Source of the DNA: DASRHT01 sp035293765
GTDB lineage: Bacteria; Chloroflexota; Ktedonobacteria; Ktedonobacterales; Ktedonobacteraceae
NCBI GenBank assembly: GCA_035293765.1
Contig: DATGMF010000035.1
Coordinates: forward strand, 1-64,000
Direction: 5' to 3'
DNA length: 64,000 nucleotides
Part shown: in pieces, positions 41,838-50,571 of the stretch
Position numbering within the stretch: the stretch's first letter is position 1
Layout: each line of letters begins with the position of its first letter
The notes under the pieces: generated by a model
Databases searched by the model: none
The model's input: the letters and a program-made list of their open reading frames with translations, nothing else
Told to the model about the DNA's origin: nothing
Position numbers and translations under genes: made by a program

Positions 41838-42651
41838 TACTTCTACCAATCAATCAAGCATCGCCCTATGTTCTGAGGACGAGTTATATAGTGAATATAC
41901 CTGGCGCTCAGGCAATAACCATAGCGTCGAGCTTTTGCAGTATATTCAACGTATCGTCGCAGAAAATCATATGACCATGCAACAGCTTGACGCGATAGCG
42001 GTTGCCACGGGGCCGGGCTCTTTTAATGGGGTCCGCGTCGCGCTCGCCGCGGCGAAAGCGTTCGCATTCTCGTTGCAAAAGCCGCTGGTGGGCATAAGTA
42101 CACTCGATATTATTGCAGCCCAGCAGCAGCACTGGCGTGGCCCCGTTTGCGCTGTGCTGGAGGCTGGACGTTCAGAACTCTATGCGGCCTGCTATGCCTT
42201 CGATGAGCAGCGCGATGAGTGTGGCGAGAGCTGCTATCACATGCAGCAGCTCGGTGATTATCTGCTGGGAGCGCCGAAACAGTTGATAGCTTCTGTACAG
42301 GAGCAGGTAGACAGGCGTTTTGGCGTGCCTGGTGAGCGCCAGTTGCCGCCTGTGCTCTTTTGTGGCGAGATCAACGAGGCGTCTCGTCAATCTCTGCATA
42401 CACATATGCAAGAGAGTGGCGTACTGATCAGCGATGTGCTCTCTACTAGAAGGGCCGCAACCCTGGCGCTCCTGGCGCTGGAACGCTTGCGCGAGGGGAG
42501 AAAGGACGATCCTCTGGCGCTTGAACCTTTGTATTTACGACGTCCATCAATCACGACGAGCACGCGCAAACGCCCCCTTCTCGATGGCGCTGCGCAGCAG
42601 TCGTCCGGTCATGTTACGACAGAAAGGGGAGAGGGTGCGTTACGTCATTGA
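41818..42651 (+). CDS. tsaB: tRNA threonylcarbamoyladenosine complex protein TsaB
   Basis: This 277-residue ASKHA-fold pseudo-paralogue of TsaD forms the scaffold of the t6A complex. It opens MLLLALDTSTNQSSIAL and has GPGSFNGVRVALAAAKAFAF, both typical. The C-terminal half (EPLYLRRPSI) is also standard. The tail TSTRKRPLLDGAAQQSSG is extra. The ATG at 41818 lies inside the last codons of tsaE, and the end overlaps rimI by 17 bp. Confidence 0.9.
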   Translation: MLLLALDTSTNQSSIALCSEDELYSEYTWRSGNNHSVELLQYIQRIVAENHMTMQQLDAIAVATGPGSFNGVRVALAAAKAFAFSLQKPLVGISTLDIIAAQQQHWRGPVCAVLEAGRSELYAACYAFDEQRDECGESCYHMQQLGDYLLGAPKQLIASVQEQVDRRFGVPGERQLPPVLFCGEINEASRQSLHTHMQESGVLISDVLSTRRAATLALLALERLREGRKDDPLALEPLYLRRPSITTSTRKRPLLDGAAQQSSGHVTTERGEGALRH

Positions 42652-43270
42652 TCGAATGACGATGTCGGATGTGCCTCGCGTTATCGAAATAGAGCGGCTG
42701 GCCTATCCGTCAACCTGGCCTCCCAGCGCTTATCGTAAAGAATTGCAGGATAATCGTTGGGCACACTATATTGTATTGCGCGATAAGCAGATCCAGGGGG
42801 AACAACTCGTTGCGCCTCAGGAGCAGGAGAAGCCTCGGCGGCCTCGCCTTTTCCCTCTCTCGCTCTTACCAGGCCGCCCTGCGGTTACTGCTTCATCGCC
42901 GGATCTTGCCTCGATGATTGGTTTTGCGGGTTTGTGGTTGATGGTGGACGAGGCGCATATCACGACTATTGCCATCCATCCTGATTATCGGCGCAGGAGC
43001 CTGGGGGAGTTTTTGCTGCTGAGTCTGATCGATATTGCCTATACTATTGGGGCCAAGTGGGTCACGCTTGAAGTACGGGTTTCGAACTATACTGCACAGA
43101 ATCTCTATCGGAAATATGGTTTCCATGAGTCGGGTGTACGCCATCGCTATTATAGCGATAACCAGGAGGACGCTTTGATTATGTGGACAGAAGAGATCAA
43201 CTCCCCCAGCTATAAGCAAAAATTTCAGGCATTAAAAGCTGAGTTGTTGCAGAAATTGGAGGCGCAATAA
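42635..43270 (+). CDS. rimI: RimI-like ribosomal-protein or protein N-acetyltransferase
   Basis: This is a 211-residue GNAT. The acetyl-CoA region reads ITTIAIHPDYRRRSLGEFLLL, followed by VTLEVRVSNYTAQNLYRKYGF and a final HRYYSDNQEDALIMW. These are the classical RimI features. A Pro/Arg-rich insertion of about 40 residues (LVAPQEQEKPRRPRLFPL) separates the first strands. The GTG at 42635 matches the usual RimI start and follows GGGGAG. Linkage with tsaB and tsaD is common in bacteria. Confidence 0.85.
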   Translation: MRYVIDRMTMSDVPRVIEIERLAYPSTWPPSAYRKELQDNRWAHYIVLRDKQIQGEQLVAPQEQEKPRRPRLFPLSLLPGRPAVTASSPDLASMIGFAGLWLMVDEAHITTIAIHPDYRRRSLGEFLLLSLIDIAYTIGAKWVTLEVRVSNYTAQNLYRKYGFHESGVRHRYYSDNQEDALIMWTEEINSPSYKQKFQALKAELLQKLEAQ

Positions 43271-43282
43271 ATCCTCGTCAGA

Positions 43283-43383
43283 ATCCTCATTGCAGTATCC
43301 TCAAGCGGATCGAGATAGCTATGAGCCGTCCTACCGCCTCCTTGAGGGTAGTATAGGCATCACACCCGAAGATGTCAAGTGGA
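43283..43383 (+). repeat. Duplicated leader element, copy 2 (upstream of tsaD)
   Basis: This copy matches 41067-41164 over both conserved blocks. The pairing arms are 43299-43305 (CCTCAAG) and 43341-43347 (CTTGAGG), with a different loop between. It ends 21 bp before the tsaD ATG, so it forms most of the rimI-tsaD intergenic leader. Confidence 0.75.
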
Positions 43384-43404
43384 GATGCATTAGGGAGCGG
43401 AATT

Positions 43405-44556
43405 ATGCTTGTACTTGGTATCGAAAGTTCTTGCGACGAGACAGGAGCCGCGATTGTCCAGGATGGGCGCTATCTGCGTTCGAATGTTGTGGCTTCGCAG
43501 ATCGAGATTCATAATCGCTACGGGGGAGTCGTGCCCGAAGTTGCTTCACGGCAACAACTGGCAACGATCATCCCGGTGATTGAGCTTGCCCTGGAAAAGG
43601 CCAGTTGCTCATGGGACGAGATCGATGCTGTCTGCGCCACCTATGGTCCAGGGTTGGCGGGATCGCTGCTGGTCGGTCTTACGGCGGGCAAGGCGCTGGC
43701 GCTGGCACGCAATCGACCCTTCCTCGGGATCAATCATCTGGAGGCCCACATCTATGCCAACTGGCTGCGCACCGGAGCAACGCCTCAGCTAGAAGATCCC
43801 TCCGGCGACTGGCGTTACCAGGAGGGTGATCCTACTTTCCCGCTCATCTGCCTGGTGATCTCGGGGGCGCATAGCGAGCTTGTGCTGGTACGGGATCATG
43901 GGCAGTATGAACTGCTCGGACAGACGCGTGATGATGCCGCCGGAGAAGCTTTTGATAAGGTCGCACGTATCCTGGGTCTCGGTTATCCAGGAGGACCGGC
44001 CATCCAGAAAACTGCTCAGCAAGCTGAAGAGAGCTTGCTCCAGCAAAATAAACCGGTTGCCCTGGCCCGTAGCGCCTATCGTTTGCCGCGGGCATGGCTG
44101 CGTGGCACCTATGATTTCAGCTTCAGCGGCCTCAAAACCGCCATGCTCCACCTTGCCGAAGGAGCGACCGAGCAAGAGACGAAGCAGATCAGCCAGTATA
44201 CACGCATGGGGGCGCAGGCAGCTCGTCACGGCATGCCCAACGTCGCTTTGCTGGCCGCCAGCTTTCAAGAGGCAATTGTCGATGTGCTGGCGGTAAAGAC
44301 GCGTATGGCAGCGCAGGAGTATCATGTGAAGCAGGTTGTGCTTGCAGGCGGGGTAGCGGCCAATGTGAATCTGAGAAAGCGCATAGAGCAAGAGCTGGCT
44401 CCCCTCAACATTCGGCTCAATTATCCGCCTATAGAATTCTGTACGGATAATGCGGCAATGATTGCAGGTGCGGCGTATTTTCATCTCTGCCTGGGCGAAC
44501 AGCATGGTTTTGACCTTGATGTTCAGCCTGGCTTGAGTTTACCGTTTAAAAAGTAA
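43405..44556 (+). CDS. tsaD: tRNA threonylcarbamoyltransferase TsaD
   Basis: This 383-residue metal-dependent ASKHA enzyme transfers the threonylcarbamoyl group to A37. It shows LGIESSCDETGAAIV and the metal pair H111/H115 in NHLEAHIYANW. VISGAHSELVLV and GGVAANVNLR also fit. A loop of about 20 residues after the metal site (GATPQLEDPSGDWRYQEGD) is longer than usual. The ATG at 43405 follows GGGAGCGG. It closes the t6A cluster; the ROK kinase begins 11 bp later. Confidence 0.95.
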   Translation: MLVLGIESSCDETGAAIVQDGRYLRSNVVASQIEIHNRYGGVVPEVASRQQLATIIPVIELALEKASCSWDEIDAVCATYGPGLAGSLLVGLTAGKALALARNRPFLGINHLEAHIYANWLRTGATPQLEDPSGDWRYQEGDPTFPLICLVISGAHSELVLVRDHGQYELLGQTRDDAAGEAFDKVARILGLGYPGGPAIQKTAQQAEESLLQQNKPVALARSAYRLPRAWLRGTYDFSFSGLKTAMLHLAEGATEQETKQISQYTRMGAQAARHGMPNVALLAASFQEAIVDVLAVKTRMAAQEYHVKQVVLAGGVAANVNLRKRIEQELAPLNIRLNYPPIEFCTDNAAMIAGAAYFHLCLGEQHGFDLDVQPGLSLPFKK

Positions 44557-44567
44557 GAGGAAACCTG

Positions 44568-45578
44568 ATGGCAGATCGGAAAATCTATGCCCTGGGCATT
44601 GACCTGGGGGGAACAAAAACGCTGGCAGCAGTGGTTGATGTGCAGACAGGCGAGGTCATCGCCTCGGCCCGCAAGCGTACACGCGCCGAGCGTGGGCAGG
44701 ACTTCGTCTCGCAGCGCGTCTCTGAACTGGCGCAGGCGGCCATCAATGCCGCCAATCTGCCTGCCGAGAACGGTCTGGTCGCGGTTGGCGTGGGGGCTGC
44801 CGGTCAGGTTGACCGCAAGGCGGCAGTGGTGCTGGATGCGCCCAACCTCGGGGTGCGCAATATGCCGCTGGGCAGCATTCTCAGTAAGCAGCTTGGCAAG
44901 CCGGTTGCGCTGGGCAATGATGTGGAGGTAGCCGCCCTGGGCGAATACACTCATGGGGCAGGGAAGGGCTATAGCAACTTTATCTGTATCTTCGTGGGGA
45001 CCGGTATCGGGTCTGGCATCGTCCAGAATGGCAAAATCTATACGGGATTGACCGGCACCGCGGGCGAGGTTGGTCATATGACCATCCAGGCTGGCGGGCG
45101 TCTTTGCGGTTGTGGCAGCCGTGGCTGTCTGGAAGCTTATGCCTCGCGTACGGCTATCACGAAGGCGATCATGGCCGAAATCCATCATGGTCGTCGTTCC
45201 GTGCTGGCCGATGATGCCGCGGCCCAGCTAAAAAGCGGCGAAACGGTCATTCGTTCGGGAATCCTTGCCGACGCCATAGAGCGCAAGGACAAGCTGGTAA
45301 TTGAGGTTGTAGCTGAAGCGGCCAATTACCTGGGATATGGTCTGGCGTCGGTAATGAACTTCTATAATCCTGAGAGCATTATTCTTGGCGGCGGCGTCAT
45401 TGAAGCGATAGATCTATTATTTGAAACCGCCGTTCATCGCGCCCAGACTGTTGCTCTTTCAGAACCTGCACAAAAAACGCCGATCTTGCGGGCGAAACTT
45501 GGTGACTTCTCAGGCGTAGTGGGAGCGGCGTGCCTGGGAGCTCAGGCAGCGGGCTACCGCGTCCTGGCGAGCAAATAG
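44568..45578 (+). CDS. ROK-family sugar kinase (probable glucokinase)
   Basis: This 336-residue ROK kinase has the ATP loop GIDLGGTKTLAAVVD (10-24). The catalytic Asp lies in the LGNDVEVAALGEY segment and GTGIGSGIV follows. The zinc knuckle HMTIQAGGRLCGCGSRGCLEA matches the CxCGxxGCxE signature. Glucose is the likely substrate by family, but N-acetylmannosamine or other sugars are possible. GAGGAAACCTG precedes the ATG, 11 bp after tsaD. Confidence 0.9.
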   Translation: MADRKIYALGIDLGGTKTLAAVVDVQTGEVIASARKRTRAERGQDFVSQRVSELAQAAINAANLPAENGLVAVGVGAAGQVDRKAAVVLDAPNLGVRNMPLGSILSKQLGKPVALGNDVEVAALGEYTHGAGKGYSNFICIFVGTGIGSGIVQNGKIYTGLTGTAGEVGHMTIQAGGRLCGCGSRGCLEAYASRTAITKAIMAEIHHGRRSVLADDAAAQLKSGETVIRSGILADAIERKDKLVIEVVAEAANYLGYGLASVMNFYNPESIILGGGVIEAIDLLFETAVHRAQTVALSEPAQKTPILRAKLGDFSGVVGAACLGAQAAGYRVLASK

Positions 45579-45639
45579 GGCAGCGGCCTCTGGGACTGGA
45601 AGGTAGTTAGATAAGAGGAAAAGAAAGCGGGTCGTGGTT

Positions 45640-46254
45640 ATGAGCGAGGAAACGCCTCACATCGAAGTGCGGGCTGTGTATGTCAATGACGCGCCTGCTC
45701 TGTATGAACTCGATTACGATTTCGAGACAGATCGTGTTTACACCCTTCGTACACAGGATCACCTCCTGAAAAGTGAGAATGGCGCAAACGGGGAGAGGAA
45801 ATCGACTTTTGCTTTTGAGCTGATAGAAACGCCGGTCGATCCGCCGATCTACAAGAATTACCGCGAAATCTGGGACACGTTAGCAAAGGTCGAAGCGCGA
45901 TTGCAGAGTGTAGACGGTGGCTATGTTGCTCTGGCTGATGGGCAGCTTGCGGGCAGTATTTTGTTGCGGGTCGAGGAATGGCGCTCTGTGACCTATGTTG
46001 AGGAGTTGATCGTTGGACGCCAGTTTCGTCGCTATGGCATTGGTTCGCTCTTGCTCAGTTGTGCCGCGGATTGGGCGCGCGAGCGCGATTGTTGGGCAAT
46101 TACGCTGGAGACGCAGAACATCAACTATCCTGCCATTCAATTTTATCTGCGCAACAACCTGGAGGTATGGGGGATCAACTGGCAGTTCTACCCACCTGGC
46201 CCGGCAGCTCATGAGGTCGCGATTTTTATGGGCAAGCGCCTCTCTTCATCGTAG
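45640..46254 (+). CDS. GNAT N-acetyltransferase
   Basis: This 204-residue single GNAT has YVEELIVGRQFRRYGIGSLLL (acetyl-CoA site) followed by ITLETQNINYPAIQFYLRNNLEVWG. Its layout resembles streptothricin-type acetyltransferases, but the substrate is unknown. The N-terminal 70 residues are longer than average. The ATG at 45640 is used; a GTG two codons earlier is also in frame. It lies about 60 bp after the ROK kinase, and its stop is inside a GTAGGGGC repeat. Confidence 0.83.
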   Translation: MSEETPHIEVRAVYVNDAPALYELDYDFETDRVYTLRTQDHLLKSENGANGERKSTFAFELIETPVDPPIYKNYREIWDTLAKVEARLQSVDGGYVALADGQLAGSILLRVEEWRSVTYVEELIVGRQFRRYGIGSLLLSCAADWARERDCWAITLETQNINYPAIQFYLRNNLEVWGINWQFYPPGPAAHEVAIFMGKRLSSS

Positions 46255-46276
46255 GGGCGGGGCTTGCCCCGCCCTG
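46251..46276. repeat. Dispersed GTAGGGGC repeat, short copy
   Basis: GTAGGGGCGGGGCTTGCCCC followed by GCCC forms a near-perfect hairpin. It overlaps the GNAT stop codon and lies between that gene and the convergent metG. Confidence 0.6.
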
Positions 46277-46315
46277 TAGCATTACAGCCGCGAAAATCCG
46301 CGGCTTGTTGCATTT

Positions 46316-47980
46316 CTACGCGATTGCCGGTTCTTCTATTTTGGGGAAGAGCGGCGCGGGCGCAGGGAGTTTTTGTCCTGACGCGACTGCTTCGCTGCGC
46401 CAGCGCGCCTCGTCTACGCTCCCCTCGAAGCCCAGGTAGCCATGCAGCTTTTGCGATGAGAAGGGCAGGTAGGGGCAGAAGAGCACCCGCAGGCCGCTCA
46501 GCACCTGGAGCATAACGTAGATGGTTGTCGCTGCCCCGGCGCGGTCAACTTTAATCTGCTTCCAGGGAGCCTGTTCGTCCAGGTAGCGATTCGCAGCGCG
46601 GGCGACAGCCATAGCGGCGTTCAACCCATCCTTGAAGTGGCAGTGGGCGATATGCTGGCCGACCTGTGCGAAGCCGTGCTCCACCTCGGCCAGAATTTCG
46701 CGATCAGCTTCACGTAACGGCAGTGGGTCCGGCACCACGCCATCGAATTTGCTTTGTAAGAAGGTTAGGGTGCGGTGGACCGCATTGCCGTAGGTGGCGA
46801 CCAGCTCATCGTTGTTGCGCCGGATCATTTCCTCGAAGGTAAAGTCCGCATCGCGCCCTTCGGGTGCGGTGGCCGAGAGATAATAGCGCAGCGCATCGGG
46901 GCTGTAGCGATCCAGCACATCGCGCGTCCAGATCACATTGCCGCGGCTACTGGAAGCTTTGGCGCCGCTCATGGTCATAAACTCATTTGCCGGAACGTCG
47001 TAGGGCAGGTTCCGGTTGCCGTAGCCAAGCAACATAGCAGGCCAGATAACCGTATGGAAGGGAATATTGTCCTTGCCGATGAAGTAGTAGGCTTTGACCG
47101 GAGGCTCAGCCTGCTCTGGCACCCACCAGGTTTTCCACGCTTCCGGCGTTCCCTGCTTTTCGGCCCATTCCACCGAGGCGGAGAAGTAGCCGATCACGGC
47201 ATCAAACCAGACGTAGATGCGCTTGTCTTCGTAGCCTTCCAGGGGAATGGGGACGCCCCAATCCAGATCGCGTGTAATCGCGCGCGAGCGCAGCCCTTCT
47301 TTCAACCAGTTCATGGCGAACGCGTGAGTATTTGAGCGCCAGTGATCCTTCTCATGAGAGAGCCACTCCATCAACGGCTCCTGCAATTTGGGCAGGTCCA
47401 GAAAGAAATGGTCGGTCTGGCGCATCTCCAGCTTGCTTGTTTTGCTGCCGCACAGGCGACACTTTGCATCAATGAGATCAATGGGATCGAGGGTATGGCC
47501 GCAATGATCGCACTGGTCGCCGCGTGCTGACGGGTAGCCACAGTGGGGGCAGGTGCCCTCAATATAGCGGTCGGGCAAAAAGCGGCGATCTGTGGGGCAG
47601 TAAGGGGAGAGCATCGTATCCTTGAAGATATAGCCCTTCTCGTAGAGGGTCAGGAAGAAATCCTGCGTGATGCGGTAGTGGTTGGGCGTGCCCGTCTCCG
47701 TGTAGAGGTCCCAGGATATGCCCAGCCGGTTCCAGATTTCGCAGATTTGTTGATGGTAGCGTGCGACGAATTCGCGCGGCGTGAGACCCTGTTGCTCTGA
47801 TTCTACAAGGATTGGCGTGCCATGTTCATCGCTGCCGGAGACCATCAGGACATGATTGCCTGCCAGGCGGTGAAAGCGTGCAAAGGTGTCGGCTGGCAGG
47901 TATGCGCCAGCAATCTGTCCAACGTGCGTGGAACTTTTGGCGTAAGGCCAGGCGACGCAGACAAGAATATGTTCTTCCAT
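46316..47980 (-). CDS. metG: Methionyl-tRNA synthetase
   Basis: This 554-residue class I synthetase has STHVGQ (18-22) as its HIGH-equivalent and KASSSRGN as its KMSKS-equivalent, both diverged. Zinc-finger insertions contain CPHCG, CDHCG and CRLCG. MSGSDEHGTP and a late anticodon-binding helical domain fit. No C-terminal EMAP-like tRNA-binding domain follows, as in many short MetRS. It is 36 bp downstream of the ThiF-like gene. Confidence 0.93.
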   Translation of the reverse strand: MEEHILVCVAWPYAKSSTHVGQIAGAYLPADTFARFHRLAGNHVLMVSGSDEHGTPILVESEQQGLTPREFVARYHQQICEIWNRLGISWDLYTETGTPNHYRITQDFFLTLYEKGYIFKDTMLSPYCPTDRRFLPDRYIEGTCPHCGYPSARGDQCDHCGHTLDPIDLIDAKCRLCGSKTSKLEMRQTDHFFLDLPKLQEPLMEWLSHEKDHWRSNTHAFAMNWLKEGLRSRAITRDLDWGVPIPLEGYEDKRIYVWFDAVIGYFSASVEWAEKQGTPEAWKTWWVPEQAEPPVKAYYFIGKDNIPFHTVIWPAMLLGYGNRNLPYDVPANEFMTMSGAKASSSRGNVIWTRDVLDRYSPDALRYYLSATAPEGRDADFTFEEMIRRNNDELVATYGNAVHRTLTFLQSKFDGVVPDPLPLREADREILAEVEHGFAQVGQHIAHCHFKDGLNAAMAVARAANRYLDEQAPWKQIKVDRAGAATTIYVMLQVLSGLRVLFCPYLPFSSQKLHGYLGFEGSVDEARWRSEAVASGQKLPAPAPLFPKIEEPAIA

Positions 47981-48016
47981 AAAGAGGAAATCTCCCGTAC
48001 AGTAAAAGATTCTGTG

Positions 48017-49036
48017 TTAATTACCTATATAACGAGCGTAAACGGAACGAGCAATTTGCTCATCATCGGTTCCTTTAATAATGGCGCGCGCGTCGGGGAA
48101 AATGGTGAGTTCGTAGCCATCGACAACGAAGCGTAACAGAAACTCGTTGTACTGCACCTGCCCGACCGGTTGCAACCGTTCCGCCAGAGAGGCGAAATCG
48201 AGCCTGGTGCCGCGTCTGGCCGTAGCGCTGCGTACCTGGACCGCGTTGCGCCCGCATAAGCTGGTACTGCTGGCGCCGAGAGAATCGAGAAACTCGTAGT
48301 GATGTTGTCCGCAGGCGGGGCAATCTGGCTGCCGGGGAAGCTCAATGCGGTCAAAGGTATTTTCCCAGAGGTCCAGCCAGAGCATATCCCGGCTCACTTT
48401 CTTGCTCTGCAACAGAATTTTGAGCGCTTCGGTCGAAGCAATGCCGGTAATGGCCCCCACGATCCCATTGAGCACGCCGGCGGTATCACAGGTTGCCGTC
48501 GTGCCGGGGAGGGGCATTTCTGGGAAGGCGCAGCGCAGGCATGGCGTATCGCCTGGCAGGATATTCATCGTCACCCCGTAGGAGGCGATCACGCCGCTGT
48601 AAATCCAGGGGCGCTGGTGCTTGACGCAGACATCGTTGATCAGATAGCGGGTCTCGAAATTATCGGTGGCGTCCAGCACCAGATCGGTAGCGCGCACCAG
48701 CGACTCAATGCCATCGGCATTAATATCTTCAACCAGCGCTTCTACTTTCACCTCGCTATTGACGCGGCGGAGTTTTTCGGCGGCGGCAACCGCTTTGGGC
48801 AGGCGGCGTACAATATCTTCCTCATCAAAAAGGATCTGGCGCTGCAAATTATTCAGTTCGATATAATCGCGATCCGCAATCACCAGATGACCAATGCCGG
48901 CGCGGCATAAATTATTTGCCAGAACAGTGCCAAGCGCGCCGCAGCCGATGATCGTCACCGAAGCTGCGCCCAGGCGCTCCTGTCCTTCTTTGCCAATCGG
49001 CGCAAACAATGTTTGTCGCGAATAGCGGTCGAGCAT
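48017..49036 (-). CDS. ThiF/MoeB/HesA-type ubiquitin-like-protein activating enzyme
   Basis: This 339-residue E1-like adenylyltransferase has the ATP loop IIGCGALG (29-36), the DRDYIELNNLQRQ substrate segment and LVLDATDNFETR. Zinc Cys pairs lie at CLRC (166-169) and CPAC, and the putative catalytic Cys is in TCDTAGVLNG (183). Such enzymes activate ThiS, MoaD or cysteine-synthesis carrier proteins. A C-terminal extension of about 80 residues lacks the rhodanese domain of some MoeBs. No carrier protein gene is next to it. Confidence 0.9.
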   Translation of the reverse strand: MLDRYSRQTLFAPIGKEGQERLGAASVTIIGCGALGTVLANNLCRAGIGHLVIADRDYIELNNLQRQILFDEEDIVRRLPKAVAAAEKLRRVNSEVKVEALVEDINADGIESLVRATDLVLDATDNFETRYLINDVCVKHQRPWIYSGVIASYGVTMNILPGDTPCLRCAFPEMPLPGTTATCDTAGVLNGIVGAITGIASTEALKILLQSKKVSRDMLWLDLWENTFDRIELPRQPDCPACGQHHYEFLDSLGASSTSLCGRNAVQVRSATARRGTRLDFASLAERLQPVGQVQYNEFLLRFVVDGYELTIFPDARAIIKGTDDEQIARSVYARYIGN

Positions 49037-49468
49037 TATCTCCTCCCTTACTATGCAGATCGGTACGTTTCTGCTATTGTAACATAGATGCGAAAAATCG
49101 GATATGTGTTCGTGTACTTACATGAGGAGGGCAATCGAGGGCATGCGCTCCAATGTATCAGCTTGCAGACCGTGCCAGTCCATCAGGTACCATAGAAATA
49201 GGACAAATTTTATAGCAGAATCGATCAAGAGGCGCATAGATCTAAATTGTTTTGAATAGCGTAATAGTACGAAAATATGGCCTCAGTTGGCAGGAGCGCG
49301 TAACTGTGTTACAATGCGAAAGGTGCAGTAACTTTTCTGGTCCCAGTAACTAGTGCGTTATGTCGAGGCTTACCTGGCCTATGATGAGCGGCAGGGGCGA
49401 GTTGTTCTTCACCCGAAGCGGTCTGGTTTTTCTAGGGGGAAGCTAAAGGTACAGGTTTGCTTGCTGGC
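49037..49468. other. Intergenic region before the first stand-alone receiver gene
   Basis: This is 430 bp with no gene. It is the divergent gap between the ThiF-like gene and the receiver. I see no clear promoter and nothing else beyond the hairpin described at 49469-49513. Confidence 0.4.
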
Positions 49469-49513
49469 ACCTTTCTTTCTTCCCGCAGACGGCATGCGGG
49501 TTTCCAGAAAGGT
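49469..49513 (+). promoter_or_regulatory. Leader hairpin that would cover the receiver ribosome site
   Basis: ACCTTTCT (49469-49476) pairs perfectly with AGAAAGGT (49506-49513), and inside it CCCGC (49482-49486) pairs with GCGGG (49496-49500) around a 9-nt loop. The AGAAAGG is the only plausible Shine-Dalgarno for the ATG at 49520. The hairpin would therefore block initiation unless opened. Confidence 0.5.
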
Positions 49514-49519
49514 TTTTCT

Positions 49520-49966
49520 ATGAGCAACGAAAACGCAGTAAAAAAGGTATTAGTAATTGATGACAATCCGACGATTGTAGAACTCATCAAATATGCTGTG
49601 AATCTACAGGGAACGTATGATGTCATTGTCGCGTATGATGGGGCACAGGGGTTGGAGCAGGTGTACGCGCAACAGCCCGACTGTGTGATTATCGACGTGA
49701 AAATGCCACGAATGGATGGATACCAATTAGTACGTTGTTTGCGTGGCGATGTGCGAACGGCAGATACACCTTTGATAATATTGAGCGCAATGACGCGAGA
49801 AGAAGATCAAATGACGGGCTTGCTTTCTGGAGCCGACGAATATCTGACGAAGCCATTTAAGCCAACGGCCTTGAATGAGGCTATCGAGCGGGTATTACGC
49901 CTGACGCCGGTGGAGCGCCAACGTCGTATAGATTACCTGGTACAGACCCAAACTGAGCGGGAATAG
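49520..49966 (+). CDS. Stand-alone receiver (CheY-like) response regulator
   Basis: This 148-residue single receiver domain begins KKVLVIDDNPTIVELI, with phosphoacceptor Asp in VIIDVKMPRMDGYQL and Lys in YLTKPFKPTALNEAI. Thr/Ser in IILSAM is also standard. There is no output domain. It probably relays phosphate or binds a partner. The ATG at 49520 is preferred; a longer frame from 49457 runs through the hairpin. It is followed 113 bp later by a second receiver protein. Confidence 0.87.
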   Translation: MSNENAVKKVLVIDDNPTIVELIKYAVNLQGTYDVIVAYDGAQGLEQVYAQQPDCVIIDVKMPRMDGYQLVRCLRGDVRTADTPLIILSAMTREEDQMTGLLSGADEYLTKPFKPTALNEAIERVLRLTPVERQRRIDYLVQTQTERE

Positions 49967-50079
49967 AGGCTGTGTACAGCAATTCCGATTGTCTGGCACT
50001 TGACCCTGCTATAAGATGTACGTAACATACATATGGGGCGACTCTTCCCTTCTATTCTCTGTTTTGAGGAGCATGCCCT

Positions 50080-50523
50080 GTGTCGCAAACGGCCCAATCG
50101 ATGCGCGTGGCGCATGAATCACAGGCATTACGTAGATTAAATATCCTTTTTGTGGACAGCGATCCAAATATTCGTGAGCGGATGCAGCAAACGTTAGGTA
50201 ACATGTTTGCTCTACGGTGTGTTGCATCTATCGCAGAGGCGAAAGAGTATCTGAGCGTGTTTTTACCGGATGTCTTAATCTCTGAAGTGGTGTTGGGTCA
50301 AGAAAATGGATTGGATCTGTGTCGTTATGTACGCGATACCGCTTCTTTACGTCATCTCCCTATTATGTTATTGACCTCATTGACCACGCTGCAGGACAAG
50401 GTAGCGGGTTTTGAAGCTGGCGCTGACGATTATGTTGTCAAGCCATTCGATGCTCACCACTTGCAGGCCCGCGTTCGGTTATTATATCGTATCAAACGCA
50501 TTGAACGGCGGACAGGCTTTTAG
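50080..50523 (+). CDS. Atypical receiver protein with Glu at the phosphoacceptor position
   Basis: This is a 147-residue receiver-like protein. The first acidic pair is FVDSDPN, the Lys is in YVVKPFDAHHL, and the Thr/Ser switch is LLTSLT. The usual phosphoacceptor Asp is Glu69 (LISEVVLG). A Glu there mimics a phosphorylated Asp, so the protein may be locked on. The start is a GTG after GAGGAG; an ATG at 50101 is an alternative. It has a charged C-terminal tail (RIKRIERRTGF). Confidence 0.8.
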   Translation: MSQTAQSMRVAHESQALRRLNILFVDSDPNIRERMQQTLGNMFALRCVASIAEAKEYLSVFLPDVLISEVVLGQENGLDLCRYVRDTASLRHLPIMLLTSLTTLQDKVAGFEAGADDYVVKPFDAHHLQARVRLLYRIKRIERRTGF

Positions 50524-50537
50524 CTTGTTCCGCCGTT
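50504..50537 (+). terminator. Hairpin terminator of the receiver gene
   Basis: AACGGCGGA (50504-50512) pairs with TCCGCCGTT (50529-50537). The stem is slightly imperfect near the loop, spans the stop codon and is followed by TTTA. It separates the receiver gene from the convergent opp operon. Confidence 0.5.
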
Positions 50538-50571
50538 TTACACATTGAGAGTTTCCCCTGTCTGACCCGCT

